DNA of 64,000 nucleotides from Cheiracanthium punctorium (Eukaryota > Arthropoda > Arachnida > Araneae > Cheiracanthiidae), in contig JAWZYV010013295.1 of assembly GCA_038373885.1 (NCBI GenBank), forward strand, positions 62,001 to 126,000. Reading direction: 5' to 3'. The notes beneath the pieces are model-generated. The model saw nothing but the letters and a program-made list of their open reading frames with translations, had not been told where the DNA came from and did no database searches. The number at the start of each line of letters is the position of its first letter. The stretch's first letter is position 1. This document shows, piece after piece, positions 11,371 through 23,511 of this stretch. The position numbers and the translations under genes were made by a program.

Positions 11371-11954
11371 CAGGGTGTCTACCGAATTTCTGAAAGTCAA
11401 TTTCCTGACTTTTGGGAGGTCCGGGGGAAAAAAATTCCTGACCAATGCATTTTACTTTGGGAAATTGCACAATGCCCCCTCCCTTGCCTTTATATTTGCA
11501 TTTTTTTTTACAACTTCTTGAAATCAATTTTAACTGAAGTATACAGGATTAAGCTTTCAACAATTGAGAAGCAGAAGTAGTCGCACTTCCTGATAGAATT
11601 AACTAGCTGTTCTTGGAAATACGGTCCTAAGCCATAAGATACTAAGTAAGCTAATTTGTTTTTTACCCACCCGTTACGATTGATGAGCCTCCATTTTCCC
11701 CTCCTTATACAAACACATCGCTTGATGCTTTCGCAGTCCAATCAGTTGCAGTTGCTTTCAGTTTCCAGTCTGACAATTAGAGAGAAAGGGTTAAAGGGAA
11801 AAAAAAAAAAGACACTAAAAAAAATTGATTCTTTTGGTGAATTTTCCGGACCAATTATCCAATTTCCCGGTTTTTTCCAGACTTTCCGGACCCATTTCCA
11901 AATTTCCCGGCTTTTTCCAGACTTTCTGGATTTTCCGGAGCGGTAGACACCCTG
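11371..11954. mobile_element. MITE with CAGGGTGTCTACCG ends
   Basis: CAGGGTGTCTACCG at the left is exactly mirrored by CGGTAGACACCCTG at the right. Internal sequence repeats phrases such as TTTCCCGG and CCAGACTTTC. The flanks (TGAATTAA and ATTAATAT) do not form a clean TSD. Ends of this type occur in hAT elements; no transposase is present. Confidence 0.7.
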
Positions 11955-12731
11955 ATTAATATACGATTTTAATCTGTGCCAAATTCAATGAGTGACGTCA
12001 CCGGTTAAGCTAGGAAAACTTTTTTTTTTTTAATCCAGTTCAAAGAGGGGACTATTTAACCAGTGCAAGAAAATACAGAAAATGATCTTTGAGAGGCGGT
12101 AAACAAGGCAGGGAGTATGAATATAGTGCTGTTGCGGACGCGAAAGTGAGAAAGCCTAAGAAAATATTTTTAAGGATAAGTAGGCTCTTAATTTTGGGGG
12201 GGGGGGGGGGGTTCAATTAATCATCAATTTTCATCACAGTATTCCAAATTGTTATAAATATGCTCTGGACAAAATTGATGCAAAGAATTTACCTAAGAAA
12301 TCTAAAGGGAAATGACTCGGCACTCAATCTCAATCAATGATTTCATACTTAGTTTCATACACACACAATAATTCCATCTTCCTTCCTTTGGAATATGTTA
12401 TCCCTTATGTTTTAATAAGTCACTCTTTCAACAATACTTCTATTTCCTTTCGCTTTTGGTTCTCAGCTATCTGAGATGCCATATAGATCTGTGACAAGAT
12501 TTGTACAAGTTAACTTATAACGTAAACCAGTTTGTTCCTAGATAGCTAGTATGTTCCGCTTCCGCTTTCTGACCAGATGACTTGAGTTCTATCCCCGCCG
12601 TCACACTTCTGCGAGATGAGCTTTGTGTTACTGTCGTTTTTGTTTTATTTCATTTTAAAAAATAACAAATTATTATATACTTTACTTAGGTTTTCTGCAA
12701 TTTATTTTGCTGTAATTAATAATTAAAAATA

Positions 12732-14224
12732 CACTCATGTCCATAAATTAAGGATAATTCAGAATCACACAGAAATTGATCTCTAAAATAAAAATTTCAC
12801 CTGTGGAATGATCACACACATCTTGAAGAAGAATATGCAAATTACAGGAAACCACCAGATGACGTGGATGGTACGTCACAATGACGAGAGTGTAAGAGAG
12901 GGGTATATAAGGAATGGTGGCAAAGAAGTAAAATTGTTCACAAGCGCTGTGAAAGCCTTTCAGTGCAAAAACAACATAGTTATGGCACAAAGGAGGCATT
13001 TGGATGATGTTTTACGTGGCAGAATTATCGGCCGACTGGAATGTAGACGTACCCAGCTGGAAGTATCCGAGGAACTTGGAATCGCCCAGAGTGTCATCTC
13101 CAGGCTTTGGCAACGATTCCAAGATGATGGTAATGTGAGTAGACGTTACAGCACAGGTCGCCCCCGAGTTACAGCGCCGAATGAGGACTGCTATTTGGCA
13201 GTTACTGCCAAAAGAAACAGACGGAGTACAGCATCAGACCTGTCTCGTCAGCTCTCTTCAGCTACCGGTACGACAGTTTCAAGGCAGCGCTTAGGGCACA
13301 TTGGTCTATATGCTCGTAGGCCTGTCAGATGTGTTCCACTTACTGCAACTCACTGTCGCCTGCGCTTAACCTGAAGTAGAGAGCATGCATTTTGGACACC
13401 GCAACAGTGGTCTTGTGTGATGTTTTCCGACGAGTCCAGGTTTAGTTTGGAGTCTGATTCTCACCGGACATTCATCTGGAGAGCGCCAGGTACCCGTTAC
13501 CACCAAGAGAACACCATTGAAAGACACCGTTACGGTGGTGCAGGATGGCTCGTTTGGGGAGGAATTATTCTTGGTTCCAGAACTGACCTGCATGTTCAGA
13601 GTGTAACGATGACAGGCCACATCTATCGGGATGTCATTCTGGAACAACATGTATGTTTGTTTCGGGGCGCCATGGGTGCTGAATTTGTGTTTATGGATGA
13701 CAACGCCCGTCCTCACCGTGCAAACATTGTAGACGAATGCCTTCAATCGGAGGATATCACCCGTATGCATTGGCCAGCATACTCACCAGACTTGAATCCA
13801 ATAGAGCATGTGTTGGATATGCTTGGCCAACGAATTGCAGCCCGTCAACCCCCTCCCACCTGTCTACCGGAACTTCGGAGTGCATTGCTTGATGAGTGGT
13901 GTAATATTCCCCAAGATCAGATTGATCATTTGATACTCAGCATGCCTAGGCGTTGTCAGGCCTGTATTGCATCGTCCGGGAGACATACTCCGTATTAACC
14001 ATCCTACTAACCATGTTATACTGTTTTTTGTAAATAGGTTCTTTTTTGAAATTTGGTCAAGGGAGTAAAACTTGCAATTTTTATTAATTATGTCAAACAT
14101 ATAGCATCTTTTTTGCTCTTTACTTTTAGTTTAATAAATAGACTTTACAAATAAGTCAAATTTGTTTTGCTTCTTTCTCTTTCTTTGCCTGAACTTCATT
14201 ATCCTTAATTTATGGACATGAGTG
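12732..14224 (+). mobile_element. Tc1-type transposon, copy 1 (inactive)
   Basis: The element is bounded by TA (12730-12731, 14225-14226) and perfect 27-bp inverted repeats beginning CACTCATGTCCATAAATT. It is 1493 bp long, 12 bp shorter than the copy at 59131-60635 because of one in-frame deletion in the transposase gene. The two copies differ at only a few percent of positions by eye, so both moved recently. This copy lies inside the Mnt intron, oriented opposite to the gene. Confidence 0.95.
12982..13998 (+). pseudogene. Tc1 transposase gene with 4-codon deletion and one nonsense codon
   Basis: Compared with the intact copy, this gene lacks four codons (TVYR after TVSRQ) in the second helix-turn-helix region. 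It carries a TGA at 13372-13374 where the intact copy has a Trp codon. The frame is otherwise preserved on both sides. The downstream half retains FSDESRF, MDDNARPH and NPIEHV with D34E spacing. A further change replaces the conserved Trp after PIEHV by Leu. About ten other residues differ. A truncated protein of the DNA-binding part could still be made, as the nonsense codon falls just before the catalytic domain. I chose the ATG at 12982 because it gives the usual Tc1 length of about 340 residues. Confidence 0.95.
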
Positions 14225-14226
14225 TA

Positions 14227-15942
14227 GCTAAGACTTTGAATTGAAAAATAATTAATTTTTTTTTATAAAACTCCTTCCTAACTTTTTCTTTAAGTATTTC
14301 ATGTCATATATCTCTAGTATTTTGATAGCTATTTCTAATTAAAATTAAGTCTTTATTTTTCTAATATTATTAACTATTTGGAAAATTCAATATGAAATTT
14401 AATATTTCAACAAAATTTTTTTCTCTTCCTAAATCTCTCATAATTAATCAATAATAATTATTATTTAGTATTCAAAGGAAAATAAATAGTTTTACATACT
14501 AACGATAGTGTTTGAATCTAGATCAATTTGGCAGGGCGCAGCGGTCGGCGGTCCTTATCACTACTTTCTTGCGCGCAGCAGTTTTTCACATATTTTTTTC
14601 CACGCCCGGAGATTTTCATTTTTTTTTTTTCGTGCCCGACGGCCCCCTTTGTTTCTCCAGTGCTTGGCTGTTTTCACTGTTTGTCAACGGCCATCAATTT
14701 TCCCCTTCTAGCCACACCAACATTCCACAAGAGAAAAGAAAGTATCTCTTCTACTCCGAGGATAACCCTTCCCCCTCCCCCCTACTGCTCTCTTCATTAC
14801 ATAGAATTCTGTGCACCCGCGACTAAGTGAAAATCTTACTGCACACAAGCTTTTATCGCAAAACGAGACTATCCCCTGACCACCTTCTTCCACCAAAGAC
14901 ATTTTAAGTTTGACAGATCGCCTATTGTCAATGAAATAAAAGGGGTTCTGGGATTAATCCCCCTGCCCCACGCACATAGAACTCCCAAGCAGGTAAGATT
15001 TTGACAAACAAAACGCAGCACGTGGGTGGTGGAAACCCTTGTCTCTAGAAAGAAAAAACTTCAGTAGTCCACTTCAGAAAACTAGACCAGCTTTTCTACT
15101 GCAAGAATAGGACATCGGATAATTTTTATTAATATTTTACTCATTTTTCCCTATTTTCTTTAATCAATATTAAAATCATGCCCAGCCATGAAAGGAAGGA
15201 GAAGAGAAAAGAAAACTGCTGTCAATTCAAAAAAATTAACTGATTTATTCAAAAGGCGAGTTTTTTTTAATTTTTATATGCTAATATAACCTCTGAAAAC
15301 CCTGTCAAACTCAAAATTTGGTTTGTAATCAGAAAAAAATGGATAGAAAGATCTTCTATACAAAAGAGTGACTTATTGCACAAAGCACTTGATAACAGCT
15401 TAGACGAATGAAATAAAATGTGGTAACGTAATACATAGTCATTAAACTTAAACGATTGGCATATAATTTCCTGAATTTTGACATTGGATTTTTGAAATTG
15501 TGGAAATTTGTAAAAACGACTGAAGTTTAAAAAAATATGACCTATTTTATGGTACTTTAGCGTAATTTAAACTAAACGGTTTGCGTCAGACGCGAAAAAT
15601 TTCAGGATGGCATTTCACAAACTATACCCAGTTGTAAGTTGTAAAGAAATCTTATGCGTGGTATATTTTGAAAGCTTTTTTAACAGGGAACGGCCCAGCT
15701 TAAAATGAATAATTTCAAATCTGCATTTAGATCAGCATTTCGTTTTGTAGTCATTTTTGGGAGTATTGATAAAAGTTAAGGAAGTAGGATTCCCAAATGG
15801 CCCGGATTTTGAGGAACAGTCCCTTGTTTTATGATTTTGTCCCGCGTAACTTCGTACACAACGGCAGAAGTCCCATATTTAACTATTTGACAGTGAAATT
15901 TGAATAACCTCATTTCAGTTTTTAAAGACAAAGAAACTTAAT
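14227..15942. other. Intronic sequence, nothing firm
   Basis: The stretch 14508-14830 is richer in GC and open in several frames, but the predicted peptides are Phe/Ser/Pro-rich and resemble no family. I see no paired inverted repeats. Confidence 0.4.
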
Positions 15943-16790
15943 TTATATTAAGAGCCGTTGCAAAAGCAAATCGGGCAGGTCAATAGAAAAAAGTTCCCAT
16001 CACCATTCAGTATTTCACGATTTTCTTTTATTGTGTTGCCTTACCCAAGGAAAGAACAAATCTGAAATATTTTTGATTTACCTCTTTTAGTTTTGGAGTT
16101 ATGGGGGGGTCAAAGTATCCCAGTGGAGCAACATCGAATTAATTTAGGGCCATTTTTGCCACTTTACTGTCTCGACTGTGACTGGCTCAGAGGTGCTTCA
16201 CAGAATTTGTTCATTTTATCCAATAATATACCATGTATATTAATATCTCAAATAAAAAAGCCCCCAGCTTTGCGGCCTCTACCTTCCAGTCCTTTTAAGA
16301 GGCATCGCAAGAGCAAAGAAGGTAAGAAAAAGAAGAAAGTTTCAATCACCATCTCAGAATCTCATGAATTTTATTTTTTTCCTTACCCAAGGAAAGAACA
16401 CATCTGAAATCTTTTTGATTTAGCTCTTTTAGATTTAGAGTTATGGGGGGGGGGGGGGGGGGGGTCAAAATATCCCAGTGGAGTGACGAATTTAGGGCCA
16501 TTTTTGCCATTTTACTCTCTTGACTGTGATTTGCTCTGAGATGCTTCAGGGAATTTTTTTTTTTAATTCTTGAAAATACATCTGATACAGGTGAAGATCT
16601 GATAATATACCTTGAATATTAACATCTAAAACTGAAAATTCATTTGAAAATAGGCAGAACCCCCAAATAACCCCCCCCCCCAATATACCAAATTTCATTT
16701 AAAAAATACAGTTTTAAAGAATGCTTTAAATCTTAGCTCTGACGTGATACAGAAAAAATTTTTGCACAGTGCAGTTATACATCTTCATAT
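15943..16790 (+). repeat. Tandem pair of a 350-400 bp dispersed repeat
   Basis: Two units start with TTAAGAGCCGTTGC (near 15948) and TTAAGAGGCATCGC (near 16295). Each then runs through CCTTACCCAAGGAAAGAAC, a G-run preceded by GAGTTATGG, and a TTTAGGGCCATTTTTGCCA block. An inverted copy lies at about 24330-24845. The unit has no coding potential that I can recognise. The G-run in the second unit is about 18 bases. Confidence 0.8.
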
Positions 16791-17174
16791 TTTTGGCGAA
16801 TGGAAACAGCTACTACAATGTTTACGAATTATTTTGAGTGTTCCTGTAAATTATGCTACATACATGAATTTTAGGCTATGTTACTCACGAATAGTGTAGC
16901 TTTCAGTGAAAAGATCTTTAGAATCAGTTCAGTAGTTACAGAGATGTCCATATAGCATCATGTGCTGGAATTCTTTTGAGTGTCCCTGTAAAAGAACTAG
17001 TTATGCTACATGCTGAAATGTAGCTTATAATACTTAGGAACAGTGTAGCTTCCTATCAGTGAAAAAAAATTTTGAATCTGTTCACTAGTTGCAGAGATCC
17101 CCATTCAGCGTCATATTCTTATGAGTGCCCCTGTAAAATAACTATTTGCGATATATGGAGGATATAGTTGAGAT
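16791..17174 (+). repeat. Degenerate tandem repeats of Helitron type
   Basis: Phrases such as GAGTGTTCCTGTAAA, ATGAATTTTAGGCTATG and TCAGTGAAAA recur about every 150 bp. The same phrases occur inside the Helitron at 54793-56794, so this is a fragment of that family. It is cut at 17174 by the 6.9-kb element. Confidence 0.7.
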
Positions 17175-17642
17175 CAGTAGCGCAGCCAGAAATTTTTTTT
17201 AGGGGGTGTCCAAATTACTCGGACTCGGGGGGGGAGATCAGACCCCCCCTCCCTAAAATGATCATGTTGCGGTTCACAGGGCCCCCGTACATGATACCCA
17301 TATAAGTGTTTGTAGGGGGGGGGGACTGGTCATCTCAGACAGGCACTCAGCACTCATCCCTCCCCCGGAAGAAATGTTTCGCAAATTTTACCTTTACAGA
17401 AAACATTTGAAATTTTACCCTCAGGCCCCCAGAAAGCACAGAATGAGTGCGAATACCTATATTCTCCCCCCAGTGGCGGATTTTGCTCTTGAGAGGCCCG
17501 AGACGCAACTCAATTTTGAGGCCCCCTCTACTCAAAAAAAAAAAAAAAAAAAAAAAAAATCACTAACTCTAACACCTTTACATTATTACTAATTATTTTA
17601 AAATGTTTTAATTCCTTTTATATCTAGTTTATGTCTACAAAC

Positions 17643-17819
17643 CAGGGCCTGACTTTCACTATAACACTTTTGTGCCCAGGGCACTTTTCAGATTTTGTGT
17701 CTCTTAGCTGGCTCAATTTTTGTGCCCCTGTATATCGTGTTAAACTCAATTTTTTGGCTTATTTCTGCATTTGTGCCCAGGGCACGTGCACCAAGTGTCC
17801 GTCCGATAGTCATGGTCTG
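17643..17819. mobile_element. 177-bp hAT-like MITE
   Basis: CAGGGCCTGACTTTCAC at the left pairs loosely with AGTCATGGTCTG at the right. The flanks CTACAAAC and CTACAAAA give a 7/8 TSD. Two GTGCCCAGGGCAC palindromes lie symmetrically inside. Confidence 0.65.
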
Positions 17820-18370
17820 CTACAAAAGGAGTATTAAAATTTTTAAAATAATTTTTATGTTTATAGATTTGTTCATCTTAAAAAACATTTTTTATCTCAA
17901 TAATTTTTGTAGTACGTTTCACTTTTCATGATTAACACTAAATAAACATCAGCATACCTCTAAGTATAAACCAGCAACTGCAGTTTCATATTGTGTGATT
18001 ATTTTTCACTGTTACTTAATTACGTCGAATTTCTTTTTGTGGACCACTAGCGAATGTATTGTTTCAGTCATGAAAATTTTGACTACTTAACAGGTACTTT
18101 TGAAGGTCAGAACAAGGGAAACTTGATCAGAAACTTGACTTTGACATCACAAAGTTCAGAAGAATTCTTTACTTGGATAAAATGTACCAAAAATTTAACA
18201 TTCCTTCAAGAACATATATTTATAAATATTTAAATATATTCATAAATTTCCCGCTTGGAACTGCAAAACTAAGCAGTTTAATAGTAAAAGTAAACTTTCT
18301 GTTTAGTCGAATTTTTGTGTTTATTCAAAAACTGTCAATAAGTTTAGGACTATTAATAATGAGTAATTAG

Positions 18371-18397
18371 GTATGAATAATATATACACACACACAT
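18371..18397. repeat. Short TA/CA microsatellite
   Basis: An imperfect ATATATACACACACACA tract. A second CA tract followed by poly-A lies at 18724-18752. Confidence 0.8.
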
Positions 18398-18557
18398 TAT
18401 TCTATATTTTAAATAGAATGAAAAAAAATTACAAGAGAAATTAAAAAAACAATACTTAAGTAGTTAAAGTACAAAAAATATTATCGAGTTAAAAATAAAT
18501 TCCACTTTATATTGAATATGGGTATGCTCTAAGCTTCGGTCCTACGTTTATTATTAA

Positions 18558-18600
18558 CTAGCTGCGTGCCCGTTCTTCGCACGGTAGGAAACGAAAATTT
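18558..18600 (-). mobile_element. Helitron 3' end (minus strand)
   Basis: Read on the minus strand, CCGTGCGAAGAACGGGCACG folds into a stem (CGTGC/GCACG) and is followed a few bases later by CAGCTAG and then T. A terminal hairpin plus CTAG before a host T is the Helitron 3' signature. The body would extend to the right; its 5' TC end was not located. Confidence 0.6.
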
Positions 18601-20102
18601 TCCTCACATGTGTAATTCGAATTAAGATTCCAGTGAAGTGGAATCTAGAAAAAGCAAAATTATTTCACTCTTAACTTAAAGTTTGCATCATATATGTACT
18701 AACCTGAGATCATTGCAATATAATGACACACACACACACAAAAAAAAAAAAAACTATGTCAGCGTCATTCGGTATCAAAAAAGTGAAAAGTTAGACCGCT
18801 CTCACTTTCAAAATGTCTTATTTCCGCATCATGCTGTCTTTTAGGTTCGCGTTTTAACGTTAAATACCTCAGACACTACATGAAATGAACATTTTTTTTT
18901 AATTTTAAAATTACGTCATGCAACCCTTTACAAAAAGAAAAGAGATAAGACTGCACTATTTATAAAGGCTTTAAAATTGTTTTTCTAGATTACGCAGTTT
19001 AATTTTTCTTCTCACAAATAAATCCAGTATTGATAAGAGGAAATCGAGCCAAGCAAAGAAATCGTCTGCTTGGACATAAGAATAACTAAGTACACAAAAC
19101 GAAATCTTTGGAATGAGAAACTTTTTTCACGTTTTCAGAAGAGCGCTCGTTGTAATTGCTTCACAACGGGCTTTGACTTTTAGTTGTACAATAACAGTAG
19201 TGTTTGGCGCATTTTGGCTTCAAATATAAGGCAATAAACAACAGATGTTTTAATTCGAATTTCGCAGAAAAATCGCTTCGATTAATGGAAGTTTTTATAA
19301 TTCTCGTAAATGTTTTATTATTAATAATAAACTTATTACAATGTAAATTAATATATACTTCTTCCGTAACAAAAATATTCCAATAATGAAATGCTTCAAT
19401 TGGAAAATATAATCAATAATTAAATTATAAATAATTTCATCTAAATTCCTTTTAAAAATATTATATATATTATTAAATTTATCACCAACGATAGAACTGA
19501 TTTGATTCATATTTAAGTTCAGTAAATTCAGAAATATGATTTCTTTATTTCCCAGGCATTAACCTTGTTCATGATCAATTTGCACACTTTAAATCAATTC
19601 AGATACCCCACAGCAGCTTTTATATTTTTCCTCTACAGAAAGAAGAGCCCAGTCAATCAGTGGCATGGGGCAATCCATTTATAAGTTTTTGGGTTGTTAG
19701 CCGTGCGTACCTGAGCGGTGAGCGTCTTCTGAAAAGAAAAAATGTCAATTTGATTTTATTCTATTGTTATCGAGTTAAACCCTCCCATAGAACCCAGATT
19801 TAACTTGTTCCCCCCATCGTTGCAAAGACACAACGGATAAGATACCTGGTGAGCGGAAAAAACGCCGCCGGAAATAACGCCACCGGAAAAAACGCCACTT
19901 TTAATAGTTTTATGATGTAACATAGTTGTTATATGCTAATCGATGAGGAAAGGAGCGTAGCCAGAATTTTTTTTCGGGGAGGGGGGTTGTATGAGATATA
20001 ATTTTGTATTGATAAACTTAATTTCTTATTGACGACAAAAATCTGAAAGCTCTTAATAAATAGGGGGGATATATCCCGATATCCCACTCCCTGGTCCTCT
20101 TG

Positions 20103-20212
20103 CAGTGACGTAGGAAAGGGGGGGGGAGGCTTTGTGGCTCGACCCCCCCATACCTTTGGAGGATGATAGAAAATACCCCCCCCCCCAAACCTACTGAATC
20201 GCTACGCTACTG
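20103..20212. mobile_element. Small G/C-rich MITE
   Basis: CAGTGACGTAGGAAAGG and the right end GAATCGCTACGCTACTG are loosely inverted, with a G-run and a C-run just inside. The flanks do not form a TSD. A related terminus GAGCGTAGCCAGAATTTT lies at 19954. Confidence 0.4.
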
Positions 20213-21134
20213 CGCCCCTATCGGCTTATGGGGAGACATAGAGTTGAGCTATGGCTTATTATTACTGGTTTTCTTTTTATAAGTGCAGGAGTTTATTCTG
20301 ATTCATGGTAATTTATCTTGTTGGCTCTTTGTTTTTAAATAATAAGTTTTAGAATAAGGAAGATTTATAAGTATATATATTGATATATAAATATTTCTAT
20401 TTTTGAAAATAGTCAATTTGAACATTGGTACTTTTATTTTAAAGATGTCTTTTTAAAAATTATATTATTCTATTAATAAGTCAAAAACAAGTTTAAAAAA
20501 ATCTTCTTCAAATTAAATGTTAGTCTAATTGTAATGTTTTGAAACAAATTTTTAAATGCTGAAAAAAACAATAACTTTTTAAAGGAAACTGGTTTAAAAT
20601 GATTTAAAACTCATTTCTCAAAATGTAAATATTGGCTATGTATAACTGTGATTAAAATTAATAGTTAATTAGTTTTTTAGAATAGTTTTAATAATTATAT
20701 GTTTACTATTTTTGATACTCAAAAGCTTATTTGCCCCTCACAGACTTTGAACTGTAAGCCTTCTTATGAGAAATCTTAAACTTTCTACATCACCTCATTA
20801 ATGCAATTTTACTTATTGGGAATTTCTGCAGCAGGGCTGTATAAAAAGTAAAAGTTTGTATTTATTTACATTTAATTTCCTGAAAATTTTATTCAACACA
20901 ATAACTTTGTAATTAATTATATATGTCTAAGATCAATATTTAAAGAAGAAAACTGTAGATCAGTGCTTTTAAGACAACCTCTCTAATAGGAATTGGAAGG
21001 AATTATGATTTCTGTTTAATATTAAAAATATAAAACTTTTTACCTTCAGTGTAAGTTATGATGAAATAAGTTATTATGATTTTATGTTTAAGTCCTTAAA
21101 TTAAGGAAGATATACACAAGGGCTGTCTGCTTAA

Positions 21135-21262
21135 TTAAGGCATGCCTTGGGCGGAGAACTTTTTGAGGGTCTCTAACGCTTATTCAGGTTACAACTGGAG
21201 AAAACAGTCGCGCCGTAGGCCAGAACACTAGACCTACACACCTCAGCCCTTTACCAAATCGT
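21135..21262 (-). repeat. SINE fragment
   Basis: The minus strand shows the same head-to-core junction as the copies near 40.5 kb, including a CTGGAGAAAAC-like block and GGTCTAG in the position of the B box. It is 5'- and 3'-truncated and rather diverged. Confidence 0.5.
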
Positions 21263-22079
21263 CACGAAATTAGTAGAAAGTATTTATATTATAATGCAAA
21301 AGGTTAAAAATAATTTTTTAAGCTTTAAAAGATAAATTTATATCTTATAAAGCTCTTTCTCTTGCCTTGCTCATGCAGTTTTGGGGTCATAGCCCCTGAA
21401 AGCTTCATTTACTATTAAGTAATTGGCAATCTTTTTTTTTTTTTTTTTTTTTTTTAGGAAACCAAAAGCTTTCTAGGAAAGTCTTCCCCCACCCCTCCTT
21501 AGCGCCTACCGAATTATGCCCAAATTGACTTATTGAATTAGACATGTGCTTTCCCCCACTTCTGGAAAACAAAGTACATTAAACCTCATAGTTCAACTGA
21601 ATACCCCATTCCACCCCCACCCCCCCATTTTCTGCAAAACAAAAGAACTTTTTTTCCGGCGGCGTTTTTTCCTACATTCAAGATACCCTTCTGTACCTAG
21701 TAACATGAATCTATGAATGCTCCGCGGGCGTCTTGCGCGGTGAAAGCGCAACAGTGGTTGCATTAGACACTGATAAACCCAAACCAATCTGGGTAACAAT
21801 GCTGGGAACAGAAGAAAATCTTCGGTGTTGAATCTTTGAAACGGTGGGGGAGCTAACAGGTTAAATCTGGGTTTAAGAATTAAAATCACAGATGAGAAAG
21901 GGTTGGGCCGCATTGTACTGAGTTCAAGTAATTTTAATAGTATAAGTAACAATGTCTTTAAAATTCATGTTTACTTTATGCATTAGTGTTTTGAAAATAA
22001 GCTTCATTCCCGTAAACAGGACTAGCTGATTAGCCGACTAGAGCAGCAGATAATTTTTAAGTCAGGTTGAGTCGTAACG

Positions 22080-22117
22080 CCTAATGCAACCAGGCAACGC
22101 CGGGCTAAGCAGCTAGT
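22080..22117 (+). mobile_element. Helitron 3' end (plus strand)
   Basis: CCAGGCAACGCCGGG can fold (GGC/GCC) and is followed by CTAAGCAGCTAG and a T at 22117. This matches the common arthropod Helitron terminus of the GCCGGG...CAGCTAGT type. The body lies to the left; its 5' end was not found. Confidence 0.6.
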
Positions 22118-22144
22118 ATGCAATAAGTAATGTATATTTATATT

Positions 22145-22784
22145 CAGGGCCTGATTTACGGCGGGGCATTGGCCCGGTGCCCCCCACTCTAGGGGAGGGG
22201 GGGGCCCAAAATGAAAAAAATACGCAATAATTTTTTGTACATCTAACATTTCGCTCATATTTCCTGACATACTGTAAAATGTAACAAAATATAATTACAG
22301 TAAACGTAACAAAATATGATTGCAGTAAATACACTCAAAATACTGGTGTTAAAAAGATAAAACAGTGAAAACTTTGTAAATAAACACTCATAAAATGATA
22401 CCTTTTTTCCAGGAAACGTGTTTTCGTACTAAGTATTTCAGTACCTCCTCAGCCTAAAATTGTGAACCTTTAGACTGAGGATATACTGAAATTTTCAGTA
22501 CGAAAACGCGTTTTCTGCATAAAAGGTATCATTTTATGAGTGTTTATTTACAAAGTTTTCATTGTTTTATGTTTGGAGTTAGTTTAGTGGAATTCTAAAA
22601 TTAAAAAAAAAAATTCTTTCATAAGATTCATAAAATGCTTTGCTTATGTATACCTGTCAAAGGTATGTAAACTCATAGCAGCCTATAAAATAAAATCACT
22701 CTTGTATTCGAGGAAGGTAAGATGTATGGGGGCCCCTATATGAAGCTTTGGCCCGGGGCCCCCAAATGTATAAATCGGGCCCTG
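22145..22784. mobile_element. 640-bp hAT-like MITE, TSD TTTATATT
   Basis: CAGGGCCTGATTTACGGC and the right end ATAAATCGGGCCCTG are inverted. TTTATATT flanks both sides exactly (22137-22144, 22785-22792). GC-rich GGCCC stretches lie inside both tips. A long inverted repeat occupies the middle (22363-22564). No coding capacity. Confidence 0.9.
22363..22564. repeat. Long inverted repeat (81-bp arms)
   Basis: The arms 22363-22443 and 22484-22564 are roughly 90 percent complementary. The 40-bp middle adds a CCTCAG/CTGAGG pair and a TAAA/TTTA match. A transcript would fold into one long hairpin. It sits inside the MITE 22145-22784 and may be a second inverted-repeat element nested there. Confidence 0.9.
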
Positions 22785-23091
22785 TTTATATTTAGTACCG
22801 TAAGATAGTAGATTTGTTATCATTGACTATATTGTAGTTGCCAGTAATAATAAGCTTATGATATAGTTTTAAATAATCTTTATAAGTTGGATCATTACAT
22901 CTTGTATACATGCAAGTACGATTGTCTATGTTTAAAAAATTCTTGGCTAATTATAAATAAATACACTTCAACCATCTGCTAGATTAAACTTGAAAGATCT
23001 TTTCATATTAAGATTTTTACTGGTAATAAATTATGAACCACGTCTGTATGATTCCACCTCCTCTGTTGTGTAAAGTTATTTTGAAATTTAA

Positions 23092-23331
23092 TCAAGTAAA
23101 GTTTACCTCTTTGTTAATGTAGAGCCCAATATCAAGAGGATGAGCTTGAGATTTAGCACCCTCAAAGGTTTCTTTCGGTGCAACAGATTTTTCACCGGGT
23201 CCGGGCCCATCCATACTATCAGCAGTCTTTGATGCTGCATGATCACCATCATCGGCTTTAATTTTTTTCTCGAAGAAAGATAAAAACATTTCACTTTGGG
23301 TTTTCTTTCTTTTTAAACTGGACGAATTCAT
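23092..23331 (-). CDS. ZMYM1/hAT-like N-terminal ORF, possible exon (partial)
   Basis: From ATG at 23329-23331 the ORF reads MNSSSLKRKKTQSEMFLSFF and EKKIKADD, then an acidic Gly/Pro linker, and PLDIGLYINKE. A KR..TQ..LSFF.KK start and a later P.DIG.YI motif are familiar from hAT-derived proteins of the ZMYM1 kind. After GAG at 23107 the strand has GTAAAC, a usable splice donor, so the true exon may end there and the last few codons be intronic. The rest of the protein is not recognisable downstream. It lies near the right end of the 6.9-kb composite element, on the same strand as Mnt. It could be the first exon of a hAT transposase or a gene fragment; no catalytic part is visible. Confidence 0.5.
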   Translation of the reverse strand: MNSSSLKRKKTQSEMFLSFFEKKIKADDGDHAASKTADSMDGPGPGEKSVAPKETFEGAKSQAHPLDIGLYINKEVNFT

Positions 23332-23483
23332 GATCGTAAGAAACAAAGAACCCAAAACTTAAACTTCTGCTTACAAACTAAAGGCATCCAACTCAAGTGA
23401 ATTCAGGAGAGACTAAAACTGAACCATTCGAAATTTCGTTATACCACATCTAAGCTCCCAGCAGACCCTCTTTTTTACTGTTT

Positions 23484-23511
23484 GTTGTGTGTGTGTGTGT
23501 GTGTGTGTGTA
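23484..23511. repeat. (GT)n microsatellite
   Basis: An uninterrupted GT tract of about 12 repeats, preceded by TGTTTGTTG. Confidence 0.95.

Larger units (their letters stand above)
19847..21679. mobile_element. 1.8-kb element with GGAAAAAACGCCGCCGGAAA ends
   Basis: GGAAAAAACGCCGCCGGAAA near the left end is mirrored exactly by TTTCCGGCGGCGTTTTTTCC near the right end. AAGATACC occurs at 19839-19846 and 21680-21687, an 8-bp TSD. The outermost 7-8 bases do not match, so the true tips are uncertain. Sequence just outside, around 19790 and 21865, is also inverted (CCCAGATTTAAC), so a larger palindromic element may have been the target. No transposase was seen. Confidence 0.6.

Noticed and set aside
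12530..12650. Possible tRNA-like SINE head (GAGTTCTATCCCCGCC)
   Set aside because: Only a weak B-box resemblance; no A-box at the right spacing and no shared core with the SINE family.
14508..14830. Overlapping ORFs of about 100 codons in three frames
   Set aside because: All three frames are open together with Phe/Ser/Pro-rich peptides, which points to base composition and not to coding.
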